The translations under genes were made by a program, and so were the position numbers. A model generated the notes under the pieces. It worked only from the letters and a program-made list of their open reading frames with translations, made no database searches and was not told where the DNA came from. From Nemertoderma westbladi (lineage: Eukaryota; Xenacoelomorpha; Nemertodermatida; Nemertodermatidae), in the NCBI GenBank assembly GCA_032718475.1, contig JAUCBJ010002308.1, forward strand, positions 1-23,843: a stretch of DNA of 23,843 nucleotides. The letters are read 5' to 3'. Shown here piece after piece: positions 1 to 9,630 of this stretch (its first letter is position 1; the number at the start of each line of letters is the position of its first letter).

Positions 1-758
1 TATTCGGTTACTATTGCAATTCGGTCTCTGACGATTCGGCGTAAGAAAAGAAAATTCAGTGACAGACAATTTGCAAGGTAACGCAAGAAACCCTGCGATA
101 TTATTTATCATCCTATCACTACTACAGTACATAGCAGGATCAAAGTGCGTATTACCCAGCGCTGCATACGTCATAATCATACAAAATAAACTGTACAATT
201 TATGGGAAGCTGCCGCTCACTGTTGTGGTTGGCTGGTAACCTTATTGGTTGTCCACCATAGATGTTTATTCATATAGATATAGAAATCCTGAAATCCATC
301 ACCATTGAATGCTGGAATGTCAAGTGATTGGAAAACATATAAAACTTTGATCATGATGATGTCACTGTAACTGTAACTGTGAGTACAAAATGGGAACACA
401 GTAACGGTACATTAACAGATTAAACCATTCAAAATCATTCTGTCATTAGTACTGTACCGCGACCGGTACGATAGGCTTAGTTCTGTAGTTCATATTCTGT
501 ACCGGTATTACAGTAGTACATCAACAGTTCAATATGTTCTGTACATAAATATGTTGTCTTATTCAGTTATTACAGTATTACAGGCTAAACTGTTGAGCCT
601 GTCAGCCTGTTGAATGCTTGTATGAACTGTAAGACTACACAAACATAACTCAGTAACTACTGAACTACTTACTACAAACAGCAATCAGCTGGCTGGCCTG
701 CTGGCTGGTCAGCGTAGAAATTATTGAAGCAGGACGGACAGTTCTTTTCTGGGTTTCA
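1..758. other. Upstream region of cullin-4; no gene recognised
   Basis: AT-rich stretch before the cullin-4 start codon. It is rich in words built from TACAGTA and TACTGTA (about 390-680) and has ACCGGTA palindromes near 470 and 500. The 5' UTR and promoter of cullin-4 should lie here, but I see no TATA box or transcription start that I can defend. The only longer open frame (59-277) resembles nothing and lacks coding character. Confidence 0.4.
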
Positions 759-963
759 ATGGTGAAACGTAAGAGGATCTCTTGCGATACCGATAGAATG
801 GATGAAGACAGTAACGCACAACAAACCGGTACACCGCCGGCGGTCCAAAGCCGTCTCTACAGTCCGAGTAACGGCTACCACAGGAACCCTATAGCGCCAC
901 GGAGCGGAGCTATCGTTGGTAAACCCTCAACGGCAAAGAAAATCGTGGTAAAAAACTTATCAG
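759..963 (+). CDS. CUL4: Cullin-4, coding exon 1 (N-terminal tail)
   Basis: First coding exon, residues 1-68 plus one base. The protein opens MVKRKRIS, a basic KRKR cluster that could act as a nuclear localisation signal (inference; vertebrate CUL4B has an N-terminal NLS, CUL4A does not). A low-complexity Ser/Pro-rich tail follows, ending in KKIVVKNLS, which matches the conserved KKLVIKNF segment just before the first cullin repeat; in CUL4 this part of the N-terminus contacts the DDB1 adaptor. The exon ends CAG|GTCAGC after the first base of a codon (phase 1), and the next exon restores the frame. ATG 759 is chosen because it gives a CUL4-like N-terminus of normal length. Product: scaffold of CRL4 ubiquitin ligases, linking DDB1-DCAF substrate receptors to RBX1 and E2. 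Confidence 0.85.
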
Positions 964-1686
964 GTCAGCATCCTCCCTCAGGTACCACCCGTAGCCGTAG
1001 GTGGTAGACTGGTAGGCCTAGGAAATGCAAAAGGCAGAAAGGTCCTGCGTATGACAGTACAGTATGAGAGGAGAGTATGATAAGATAAATGTACCGTAGC
1101 ATGGCATGGTATGACTGCATGATGTATAACGCAGTGGCAGTAGGCTGGTAGGGGAATGTCACGACACGACTTACGATCAGACGATTGGGGTACCTACAAA
1201 TTCAATACCAAATACAGTTTGGCATTTGGGGCCTAGTACTGTAGTATTTACAGTAGTCAGGTAGTGGCGGCCTAAACCCTAATTAAAACTGTCATGTTTT
1301 AATTAGGGTTAAGGCCTGACCAACTAACCCCGAACCCAGTAACCAAAATAATAAACCAAATATACCCATAATATAGAATCCTCTATATCCTCAAATTCAC
1401 TGTATAAACTCGTAAATTAATAGGCCTAATAATTTAGTATTTTCTTTTGTTGTATTCTGGTATTGCTGCTGCTGTATTGCATTTGTAGGTACCCAAAACG
1501 TGACTGTACCCTATTGCAACCCTATAATGTATCACCGGTGGCGGTATGTAAGTGTGTAAAATATTGTGACGTCGTGTAGGACGTAGTTTAGTGACGTATG
1601 CGTGATCGTGTGAGTACCTCCGCCTCCACAATTACCATACCTTTACACCTTACGGTACGACTAATCTAGGTTTCTTATTATTTCAG
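964..1686 (+). other. Cullin-4 intron 1
   Basis: Intron from GTCAGC to TTATTTCAG. It contains one striking hairpin (1269-1316, listed separately), two TAGGCCTA words (1013, 1421) and an inverted fragment near 1336-1355 (AACCAAAATAATAAACC) that resembles the dispersed repeat described at 9249 and 20614. I see no coding sequence in it. Confidence 0.7.
1269..1316. repeat. Near-perfect hairpin, 21-bp arms
   Basis: Arms 1269-1289 and 1296-1316 are reverse complements with one mismatch, around a 6-base loop. The arm begins GGCCTAAACCCTAATTAAAA. It contains a TAACCCTAA-like word, but only once per arm, so this is not telomeric repeat. It may be a small MITE remnant or a DNA/RNA hairpin; function unknown. 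Confidence 0.75.
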
Positions 1687-1855
1687 TCCGACCGTTAGAC
1701 GAGGATTATCCGGGTAAGGCGTGGACTCGTCTCAAGGGGGCCGTGGACGCAATCCACGGATCTACAAGCATCTCCGGCACCAAGGAGGAGTTATATCAGG
1801 ATGTACAGAATCTATGTACCAACAAACTTGCCAAACACCTATATGACCAGTTGAG
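1687..1855 (+). CDS. CUL4: Cullin-4, coding exon 2 (start of cullin repeat 1)
   Basis: Residues 69-124 with the codon for Arg125 split at the end. The acceptor is TTATTTCAG|TCCG; the two first bases complete the codon opened by exon 1. The peptide has the CUL4 landmarks of repeat 1: RPLDEDY, then W-T-R-L, AIHGSTSIS, EELYQDVQNLC and LYDQLR, aligning to RP.LPDNY, W.KL, AIQSSTSI, EELYQAVENLC and LYKQLR of vertebrate CUL4. These helices start the elongated cullin-repeat stalk that holds DDB1. The exon ends TTGAG|GTAAG (phase 2). A second identical TTGAGGTAAG lies 41 bases downstream, but an in-frame TAA at 1857-1859 means only the first donor keeps the frame. Confidence 0.9.
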
Positions 1856-2224
1856 GTAAGAGCAAGTGGGACCCGAAGATCTGAACGATCTGTTGAGGTA
1901 AGTTTATGTGTATCGGTACTCAACTCAGTGATACTGGCATAATTACACTGATTATAAACCGACACAAGATGATAAATTATAGTTAAAGGAAATATAAAGA
2001 TTTATTAAATAAAAACAGTTTGTGATTGATTCACTCAATGTTAATATACTGGTGTATTCAGGAGCTTTTACCCTTTAGATTTTAAACTTAAGCTGTTCAT
2101 CTTGAGAATAGAGCATATAAAATAACCATCAATATCATCATGGGATGGCAGGTTTACCAATTATAAGGGTGTGAAAGCTACGCCGACAGCCGACAACCAC
2201 TGCCGACAACGACAAATAGGAAAT

Positions 2225-2312
2225 TGTAACCTGTTCTCATGACTATCGTTTATTGTTTTGGTTAGAATAACATTCCATTGTCCATTGTTCCTTTCCCTCA
2301 ACATATAATTAA
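2225..2312 (+). repeat. Dispersed repeat, copy A (partial)
   Basis: Shares GTAACCTGTTCT, TTTATTGTTTTGGTTAGAAT and a CCTTTCCCT followed by AATTAACATT with the copies at 9249-9468 and 20614-20830. It lacks the Cys-rich-looking CCTCTCCAGGGG block found upstream in those two copies, so it is a partial or diverged member. No coding capacity; a non-autonomous element is the simplest reading. Confidence 0.6.
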
Positions 2313-2872
2313 CATTAATTAGCATCAATAATGGTTGTCGCTTGTCGGTGTATCGTTTACACCCCAATTATAACACATTCCGGAACTGCACAATTTGGGT
2401 ACTTACAATGTAGCAGCAAATCTTGGGATAGGAGTAGCGTCCACCCCTACCCTCGGGTAATAGCTATCGAGAGAGGAGCCTTCGGGTCGCCTCCAGCTTC
2501 GGCCGACTGTTTACTTTGCTACACCAATGTCACTATCGGGAATTGCCCAGATATTAAACGTAAGGTCGTGTGCAATGATTGGCATCGTCTTCCATCTGGT
2601 TGTCCATCCTTTTCTATAAATTTTTGTGATAGAATCTGTTGTTGTAATGTTATGGTATAATAGCAAACAAGGTTATTAACTCTTGGAAAGTTTATAAACC
2701 GGGAATTCTATGCTCGCATCTCGCAACCAAGGAGACACAACACTTGATGGATGAAGCATGGAATATGATTCACCATTCCAGAGTTAGTTATTTAGTACAC
2801 CTATAGGTTACAGTCCACCCACATAGTATTCGGTTACTGTTTTGATGAACAGCTTTAGCCTTTATTGCCAAA

Positions 2873-2976
2873 ACACCAAGTCAAACTGAACCTATTCGGC
2901 AGATAATTCCACAATCCTGAACACCAAGTCAAACTGAACCTATTCGGCAGATAATTCCACAATCCTGAACACCAAG
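2873..2976 (+). repeat. 48-bp direct tandem duplication
   Basis: Two identical 48-bp units (2873-2920 and 2921-2968) and the start of a third. The unit begins ACACCAAGTCAAACTGAACC. The identity of the units implies a recent duplication. Confidence 0.9.
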
Positions 2977-4875
2977 GACAATATCATGATTATAATTGTT
3001 GTACAGGGTTGGTGATACTGCCTGCTTAACTCCTCTGGTAACACAGATACTACGAGAGTCAATACTTCTGAAGAGTTTAAGGAAGACTAAACTCTCCTGG
3101 TAATAGATTAGTAGAATGGCTGCAATATGATTAGCTCTATGATCTAGGAGTTTCCTAATTAGAGTGGGATATTATATTATATACTATCGAAGGCAGAATC
3201 GATCAATCGCATTGAGGGGCGAGCCACGAAACTAAGCGAGCTTAGCATACGGACGTGTATCACTATCTCAATCGGTGTGTCTGTCGTTCTGTCGCGTCCA
3301 ATATTTGAACGTTAATAATTCAGCCAATCCTCGTTGAAATCTAACCAAACTTGCAACACCAAAGTTTAGAAATTTTCCAAGTTGAATTTGCGTGTAGAAG
3401 ATATTGTGCATTTCAGTCATCCAAAGAAAATATTGTCTAGTAGATTTATTTCATTTGCGAAATCTGTATTAATGTCAAATAAGTTATGCGTTCAATTTTT
3501 AAGTAGGAAATCCTTATTTAACTGTAATACTCGGTCGGGTTTAAATTTACGGCGAATTGCTAACAAATGTCACTTTCAAGTAAATAACATATTTTCCTTA
3601 TTGCCAAAGGTTAATAGTGTACGGTATATGCATGCCCTCGCCGGATAATAGTAACTGGCGTGCGATTGCACGATTGCTTACAAAATAAGTCAGAAGTGGT
3701 TAGGTTCTCAAGAAATGAACTAGAGCTAATTTTATTGCCAATAGCAAGCGATTAATTGAACATTATACAATATTACATGGGTCGTTCTCACAAAAAGTGG
3801 CCAAACTTTTATGTCAAAATGTCCATGCATTCGCACGGTTATATTTCCAAACGACACAGATTTAACCCCATGAACCTATATACCAATCGGAAGAGCGGGA
3901 ATCTGCTCATATTTCAGCAAATTTTAAACAGCTTTCATTCACAACCTAGAGAATGACACCATTTCAAATATCGAAAATGCATGTTTTTTGAAATGTCACA
4001 TTGAATTATTTTGAAATATTTGGCTTCTGAGCTAAAGCAATGAAAGCAAAGGTTCCACATACCATACAACAAAATAAAGCAAATTTAATGCTCTTTCATA
4101 TGGTATTGGTGGTTTTCAACCGAAGCTACTCACATTTTATATATTTACTATTTACTAACAATTAATTACGCCGTCACTAGGATTTTGTCCACCATGTAAC
4201 GCTCGTTTTTATGACATGTTTTTTTTATATTTATTCACAACATCTCCAAGTGAGATATTTCTAAACAGCGATTTACTTAGCTATCAACAGGTAAAAAAAT
4301 TATAAGAATTCGTTCATTAGAACTCGAGCGTTGTGCGAAAACGTAAATCTACATAAAATACCGTCATTAGGAATGTCCTCAATGTAACGCTACTTTGAAT
4401 AGCGATAACTTTTGCTTTACTAATCATATCGACACCATTGAGGGCTCATATGAAAGAGCAATCGCAGATCTATCGAATAACATATTTGATTTTAATATAG
4501 TTTTAAAACAGACTATAGTCAACGCCATGCTAATGAAAAATGTCTTCAATGTCCATCATGTAACGCATGTAACGCTGTCACAATCAATAGCGTTACACTT
4601 GAGACATGTCCATCATGTAACGTAGTTGGGCCTGAAAATACCTAGCAGTGCAAGTGGCGTTTCTTTGTACAAATTAGGCAGTCAGGGTCAAATTAACAAT
4701 AGTCGATGGTTTCTGGTTTTCAGTATTTAGTATAAACTACTGTAGTAGTCTCATGAGTTTGTTTACCTTCTTTATTTCGGTTCTAAAACAGTACTTCTTA
4801 ATCGCCATGCAATTACAATTGTCAAACGGAATTAAGCGTGTTGTGTCCGGTAAGAACTTCTCGATTGAATTTATA

Positions 4876-5884
4876 GTGATGGTGTTACACTTGAAGGACA
4901 TAGAGATTAAGTTGGTGATGGGATGGCGTTACACGTGAAGGACTTATAGATTAAGTTAGTAATGGCGTTACACGTGAAGGACTTAGAGATTGGCGTTACA
5001 CGTGAAGGACTTAGAGATTAAGTTAGCGATGGCGCTACACGTGAAAGACTTAGAGATTAAGTTAGTGATGGCGTTACACGTGAAGGACTTAGTTACACGT
5101 GAAGGACTTAGAGATCAAGTTAGTGATGGGATGGCGTTGCACGTGAAGGACTTAGAGATTAAGTTAGTGATGGCGTTACGCGTGAAGGACTTAGAGATTA
5201 AGTTAGTGATGGCGTTACACGTGAAGGTCTTAGAGATTAAGTTAGTGATGGCGTTACACGTGAAGGACTTAGAGATTAAGTTAGTGATGGCGTTACACGT
5301 GAAGGACTTAGAGATTAAGTTAGTGATGGCGTTACACGTGAAGGACTTAGAGATTAAGTTAGTGATGGCGTTACACGTGAAGGACTTAGAGATTAAGTTA
5401 GAGATGGCGTTACACGTGAAGGACTTAGTTACACGTGAAGGACTTAGAGATTACGTTAGTGATGGGATGGCGTTACACGTGAAGGACTTAGAGATTAAGT
5501 TAGTGGTGGCGTTACACGTGAAGGACTTAGAGATTAAGTTAGTGATGGCGTTACACGTGAAGGACTTAGAGATTAAGTTAGAGATGGCGTTACACGTGAA
5601 GGACTTAGTTACACGTGAAGGACTTAGAGATTACGTTAGTGATGGGATGGCGTTACACGTGAAGGACTTAGAGATTAAGTTAGTGGTGGCGTTACACGTG
5701 AAGGACTTAGAGATTAAGTTAGTGATGGCGTTACATGTGAAGGACTTAGAGATTAAGTTAGTGATGGCGCTACACGTGAAGGACTTAGTTACACGTGAAG
5801 GACTTAGAGATTAAGTTAGTGATGGCGTTACACGTGAAGGACTTAGTTACACGTTAAGGACTTAGAGATTACGTTAGTGATGGT
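4876..5884 (+). repeat. 39-bp tandem array with one CACGTG per unit
   Basis: About 25 units; the core reads GATGGCGTTACACGTGAAGG followed by ACTTAGAGATTAAGTTAGT. Most units contain the palindrome CACGTG (E-box consensus). Some units are fused to a truncated one (the string ACTTAGTTACACGTGAAGG). Positions 5393-5572 and 5573-5752 form a 180-bp higher-order repeat that differs at a single base, with a third partial copy. Because 39 is divisible by 3, one frame stays open for 274 codons (peptide unit MALHVKDLEIKLV), which I treat as fortuitous. Confidence 0.9.
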
Positions 5885-6120
5885 TTTAAGGATTCCGTTA
5901 ACTATTTTGTACAATTAGTGTTACAATAGTATGTATATCCATATTGTATGGATACAATAATACAAACTAAATAATTTGCTGATTTGAAAAATATTATTTT
6001 CAGCCATTGGGTCGATAAATAAATCCGTAAAAAACCCGTATAAATATAAAATAAATCCGTACATGACATTAAAGTGACTGTTGAATTTCTGGTTTATATT
6101 TTAAATGTCAAATCCTGGAT

Positions 6121-6225
6121 ACTGATTGGCTAACAAGTAGCGTTACATTCGAGACAACGAGTTAGATTGTGGGCGTTTTGTGAAATGAAGGCTGCTGATT
6201 GGCTAACAAGTAGCGTTACACCAGG
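6121..6225 (+). repeat. Direct repeat CTGATTGGCTAACAAGTAGC, two copies
   Basis: The string CTGATTGGCTAACAAGTAGC followed by GTTACA occurs at about 6121 and again at about 6194, 73 bases apart. Each copy includes ATTGG, the reverse of a CCAAT box. It lies in the right-hand part of the inverted-repeat-bounded segment. Confidence 0.7.
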
Positions 6226-6836
6226 GACAAAATGTTACATTGTGGACATTAGTTTTTCGCGAATAAAACCTTACGACTTCACTAAAAAAACGGCCCACTA
6301 GTTTATTCGAAATCGCCTCATCGAGAGCTCTCGAAATATGTATATATTTATATGGTTTTGACAAAAAAAAATTTGACAATTTTTTCTCAAAATTTTGGCC
6401 ACTTTTTGTGAGAACAACCCACATAATACAGTATAACATAGTTAATTTATTGTGCTCTACTTAGAACTTTGTACCGGTAACCTATTACGTGTGTATTTGT
6501 ATTTCTCACATATAAATATTATGTAACTATATCGTGCGGTTATTTCTCTTGTGTTTTTATACAACGAAAACTTGCGCGAAATAAAATAAATAAATAAATA
6601 TGCCCAGACTGTAGGCTACATAATATGTATGAAATATATTTTTCTTTCGGAATAGCTATATGTAGGACACAATGTACCCCGTCACAATCAGGTATAAATA
6701 TTATTGATTGTAAATTTGGTTTGGCTCTCCATGTAGTGTAGCTTATGGCCACTGGTGTTGTTGGGAGTATTGTGTGTTGCAATTGACAAGATAGAATCGA
6801 TTAAAGATGTTAAAAAATGATGCTAAACAAATATTG

Positions 6837-7558
6837 TACGTATTCTTGTATCGTATTTTGTCCGTATCGTATTCTCGTATCGTATTTTATCCGTATCGCA
6901 TTTTCGTATCGTATTTTGTCCGTATCGCATTCTCGTATCGTATTTTATCCGTATCGCATTCTCATATCGTATTTTATCCGTATCGCATTTTCGTATCGTA
7001 TTTTGTCCGTATCGCATTTTCGTATCGTATTTTGTCCGTATCGCATTCTCGTATCGTATTTTATCCGTATCGCATTCTCATATCGTATTTTATCCGTATC
7101 GCATTTTCGTATCGTATTTTGTCCGTATCGCATTCTCGTATCGTATTTTGTCCGTATCGCATTCTCGTATCGTATTTTGTCCGTATCGCATTCTCGTATC
7201 GTATTTCGTCCGTATCGCATTCTCGTATCGTATTTTGTCCGTATCGTATTCTCGTATCGTATTTTGTCCGTATCGCATTCTCATATCGTATTTTGTCCGT
7301 ATCGCATATTCGTATCGTATTTTGTCCGTATCGCATATTCGTATCGTATTTTGTCCGTATCGCATTCTCGTATCGTATTTTGTCCGTATCGCATTCTCGT
7401 ATCGTATTTTGTCCGTATCGCATTCTCGTATCGTATTTTGTCCGTATCGCATTCTCGTATCGTATTTTGTCCGTATCGCATTCTCGTATCGTATTTTGTC
7501 CGTATCGCATTCTCGTATCGTATTTTATCCGTATCGCATTCTCGTATCGTATTTTGTC
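6837..7558 (+). repeat. 29-bp tandem array (about 25 units)
   Basis: The unit is CGTATCGCATTCTCGTATCG plus TATTTTGTC, itself two related half-units built on CGTATCG. Variants include TTATCC for TTGTCC and CATATCG for CGTATCG. Since 29 is not divisible by 3 and the unit has no stop in any register, several frames on both strands stay open; these are array shadows, not genes. The sequence just before exon 3 (TCGTATCGTAATATATATCC, then TTTGTATCGCAG) resembles the unit. Confidence 0.92.
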
Positions 7559-7793
7559 CCTGCTCCATCGCTTTTTAATAAATTACTTTTGAGGAAGGGA
7601 TGGGCAGTTGTTCTTGAACTGCCCCGAACAGTAACTGAAACTGAACCAGAACAAAATTGGAACTGAAACTTGATATTTTGGAATACATCAACTGTAACTA
7701 GAACCATGGGATGCTATATAGCCAGTAGCCACAAGCCTTATAATATTAAAAGTCGTATCGTAATATATATCCCCGTCCACATTTGTATCGCAG

Positions 7794-7917
7794 GTCTGTT
7801 TGTTCCCAACATATACGCGCCAATCTCAACTCATTCGCCATTCCCTCAGCACCAGAAGACCCCCTTCTATTCCTCAAAGGTATTAATGTCTTCTGGGAAT
7901 CCCACTGTCAGCAAATG
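7794..7917 (+). CDS. CUL4: Cullin-4, coding exon 3
   Basis: First base completes Arg125; then residues 126-166. Acceptor GTATCGCAG|GTCTG (a weak pyrimidine tract), donor CAAATG|GTAAG, ending in phase 0. The peptide runs SVCSQHIRANLNSF, then PEDPLLFLKGINVFWESHC and QQM, aligning to the CUL4 stretch with H-V-Q-A.., S-V-L-F-L-K-K-I-N and W-Q-D-H-C-R-Q-M. Only this reading frame, not the longest open frame, is cullin. It forms helices of cullin repeat 1 in the DDB1-binding end of the scaffold. The flanking introns carry the 29-bp array (upstream) and the acceptor array (downstream). Confidence 0.88.
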
Positions 7918-7984
7918 GTAAGTTTTTTTTTATTATTTTGATTTATTTAAATAAATTTAACGAATTTAATTGCTTTGTTGATTG

Positions 7985-8490
7985 TTTCAGATAATGATTG
8001 GTTGAATGTTTCAGATAATGATTGGTTGAATGTTTCAGATAATGATTGCTTATGATTGGTTAAATGTTTCAGATAATGATTACTTGTGATTGGTTAAATG
8101 TTTCAGATAATGATTGCTTATGATTGGTCGAATTTTTCAGATAATGATTGCTTGTGATTGGTTAAATGTTTCAGATAATGATTGCTTATGATTGGTTAAA
8201 TGTTTCAGATAATGATTGCTTATGATTGGTTAAATGTTTCAGATAATGATTGCTTATGATTGGTTAAATGTTTCAGATAATGATTGCTTATGATTGGTTA
8301 AATGTTTCAGATAATGATTGCTTATGATTGGTTAAATGTTTCAGATAATGACTGCTTATGATTGGTTAAATGTTTCAGATAATGATTGCTTATGATTGGT
8401 TGAATGTTTCAGATAATGATTGCTTGTGATTGGTTGAATGTTTCAGATAATGATTGATTATGATTGGTTAAATGTTTCAGATAATGATTC
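7985..8490 (+). repeat. 24/34-bp array duplicating the exon 4 splice acceptor
   Basis: Sixteen occurrences of TTTCAGATAATGA. The last (acceptor AG at 8479-8480) is the real intron 3/exon 4 junction; the fifteen upstream are copies of the same boundary, including the first bases of the exon (ATAATGATT). The first two spacings are 24 bp, later ones mostly 34 bp; the longer unit adds GCTTATGATTGGTTAAATG. Stops appear quickly if an upstream copy is used, so upstream sites would act as decoys or poison sites. Confidence 0.93.
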
Positions 8491-8717
8491 GTTCTATATT
8501 CCTGTACTTGGACCGGACCTATGTTATCTATAACCCCGGTTCCTTGTCTATCTGGGACACCGGATTGGAACTCTTCCGGGAATTCTTACTGAAGCATAGT
8601 AGCGTTGAATCGCGTACTGTGGACGGGTTGCTCATGCTGATACGGCGTGAGCGATTAGGAGATGTTGTTGATCTCAGTCTCCTAAAGAGTTTGTTACGGA
8701 TGTTCCTCCATCTACAG
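8481..8717 (+). CDS. CUL4: Cullin-4, coding exon 4
   Basis: Exactly 79 codons, residues 167-245, phase 0 at both ends. Acceptor AATGTTTCAG|ATAATG, donor CTACAG|GTCGGT. The peptide starts IMIRSIFLYLDRTYV, the most diagnostic CUL4 string (MIMIRSIFLFLDRTYV in vertebrates, in a DDB1-contacting helix of repeat 1), and goes on with LSIWDTGLELFREFLL, TVDGLLMLIRRERLGDVVD and LLKSLLRMFLHLQ, each with a direct CUL4 counterpart. No frameshift or missing conserved block. The start of the exon is the template of the acceptor array directly upstream. Confidence 0.95.
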
Positions 8718-9630
8718 GTCGGTTAACCAGCACAAATTAGGTGCTTACCTGTTTATTTATAATTCAATAAATATTTGTTTTTTATCTATAAGAGTATAGA
8801 TGATATTTTAATATGATTTTGATAAGAAATTGAAAAAAACGAGGTACGGCGAGCTGAATATTTATTCATTTGTGCTTGCCTCCTGTTTCACTCTTGTACT
8901 TCCCTCCTGTTTCATTCTATCATAATCAAGGACGGCAGGTCCGCGCTGTTAACTTAAGATATGCAACTTATGTCTTCATGTTCCAATAAAAGTGGACTAT
9001 TTATAAGCAACCAAGTGTCAGGGGAAGTGGCTAACAACTGTTGAGGCTTAATAGGCCTAAACGCATACAGCCCTGGTTCAACCCCATGTCACGTGCTTCC
9101 TAATTTTTACAGTTGCATTATTAGCTCAACTCCAATTCGTTTGAATGATAAATCAATGGAAAGCTGTGGCTGTGATATTAGCCATTTTATCACAATTTAA
9201 TGAAGGAAGAAGAGGGTTTCCAAAAAAAAGCAAACACGCTGATAGGACTTTCTACGCAATCAAAATTCACCCCTCTCCAGGGGAAAATCTACCCAAATAA
9301 CAGCCGATTACACCCAAAAATAATACTGTAACCTGTTCTATTGATTTTAGTTTATTGTTTTGGTTAGAATAAGGTCCTGAACACTCTCTTAGAATACCCT
9401 GCTCCTTTCCCTAAATTCATAATTTAACATTGAGGCGAAATAATTCGCCGAGATGGGATTTGCGTCCAAGTTCGATAGCTTTTTGTCTACCAGTAACGGT
9501 AAACGACAAACATTTTATGTAACATTTCTAATTCCTAGAGAATGATCCTTTATCTTTATTGATTCGAAAAAGTTCTTCAAACATTTATGTACTAAAAGTC
9601 TGTACAGAGAAGTATTTATATTTGTTTTAG
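8718..9630 (+). other. Cullin-4 intron 4
   Basis: From GTCGGT to TTTGTTTTAG. It contains dispersed repeat copy B (9249-9468) and one TAGGCCTA (9052). No gene is visible. Confidence 0.7.
9249..9468 (+). repeat. Dispersed repeat, copy B
   Basis: Co-linear with 20614-20830. Shared blocks in order: CCCTCTCCAGGGG, AAATAACAGC.GATT, CTGTAACCTGTT, AGTTTATTGTTTTGGTTA, CCTGCTC.TTTCCCT, AATTTAACATTGAG and CCGAGATGGGATTTGCGTC. About 220 bp, no coding capacity; probably a SINE- or MITE-like non-autonomous element. I could not define its termini. Confidence 0.75.

Larger units (their letters stand above)
3745..6455. mobile_element. Segment bounded by inverted repeats, carrying the 39-bp array
   Basis: The block GTTCTCACAAAAAGTGGCCA at about 3783-3802 returns in reverse complement at about 6396-6416, and similarity continues outward (ATTATACAATATTACATGGG near 3762 against CCCACATAATACAGTATAAC at about 6418). 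Further inside, CATGTAACGC/GTCCA words on the left (4188, 4374, 4550, 4608) face GCGTTACA/GGACA words on the right (6137, 6210). This looks like a foldback or large inverted-terminal-repeat element with an internally expanded tandem array. No transposase frame is visible, and I cannot fix exact ends or a target-site duplication. Confidence 0.5.
1856..7793 (+). other. Cullin-4 intron 2 (about 5.9 kb), repeat-rich
   Basis: Runs from GTAAGAG to TTTGTATCGCAG. It holds a duplicate donor site (1892-1901), a copy of a dispersed repeat (2225-2312), a 48-bp direct duplication (2873-2976), an inverted-repeat-bounded segment with the 39-bp array (about 3745-6455) and the 29-bp array (6837-7558). The stretch 2977-3744 shows no recognisable gene; the open frame 3382-3648 matches no family I know. 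7618-7705 is a degenerate AACTGAA-rich stretch. Confidence 0.7.

Noticed and set aside
59-277. 72-codon open frame near the window start
   Set aside because: No homology, no coding signature; at most an upstream ORF if this is 5' UTR.
1269-1316. TAACCCTAA words as interstitial telomere repeat
   Set aside because: Just one unit per hairpin arm, no tandem run of the hexamer.
2331-2660. 109-codon open frame with many Cys
   Set aside because: Cys spacing fits no zinc-binding pattern, and it begins in a dispersed repeat; no homology recognised.
3382-3648. 88-codon open frame in intron 2
   Set aside because: No recognisable domain, AT-driven composition, inside a large intron.
4990-5814. 274-codon open frame with a 13-residue repeat
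   Set aside because: It exists because the 39-bp unit is a multiple of three and lacks stops in one register; no promoter, splice context or domain supports a protein.
6807-7666. Long open frames on both strands rich in Tyr, Arg, Ile and Ser
   Set aside because: A 29-bp unit without stops opens several frames at once on both strands; this is a property of the array.
4876-8490. Arrays as possible CRISPR
   Set aside because: Units are contiguous without unique spacers, and the DNA is eukaryotic with introns.
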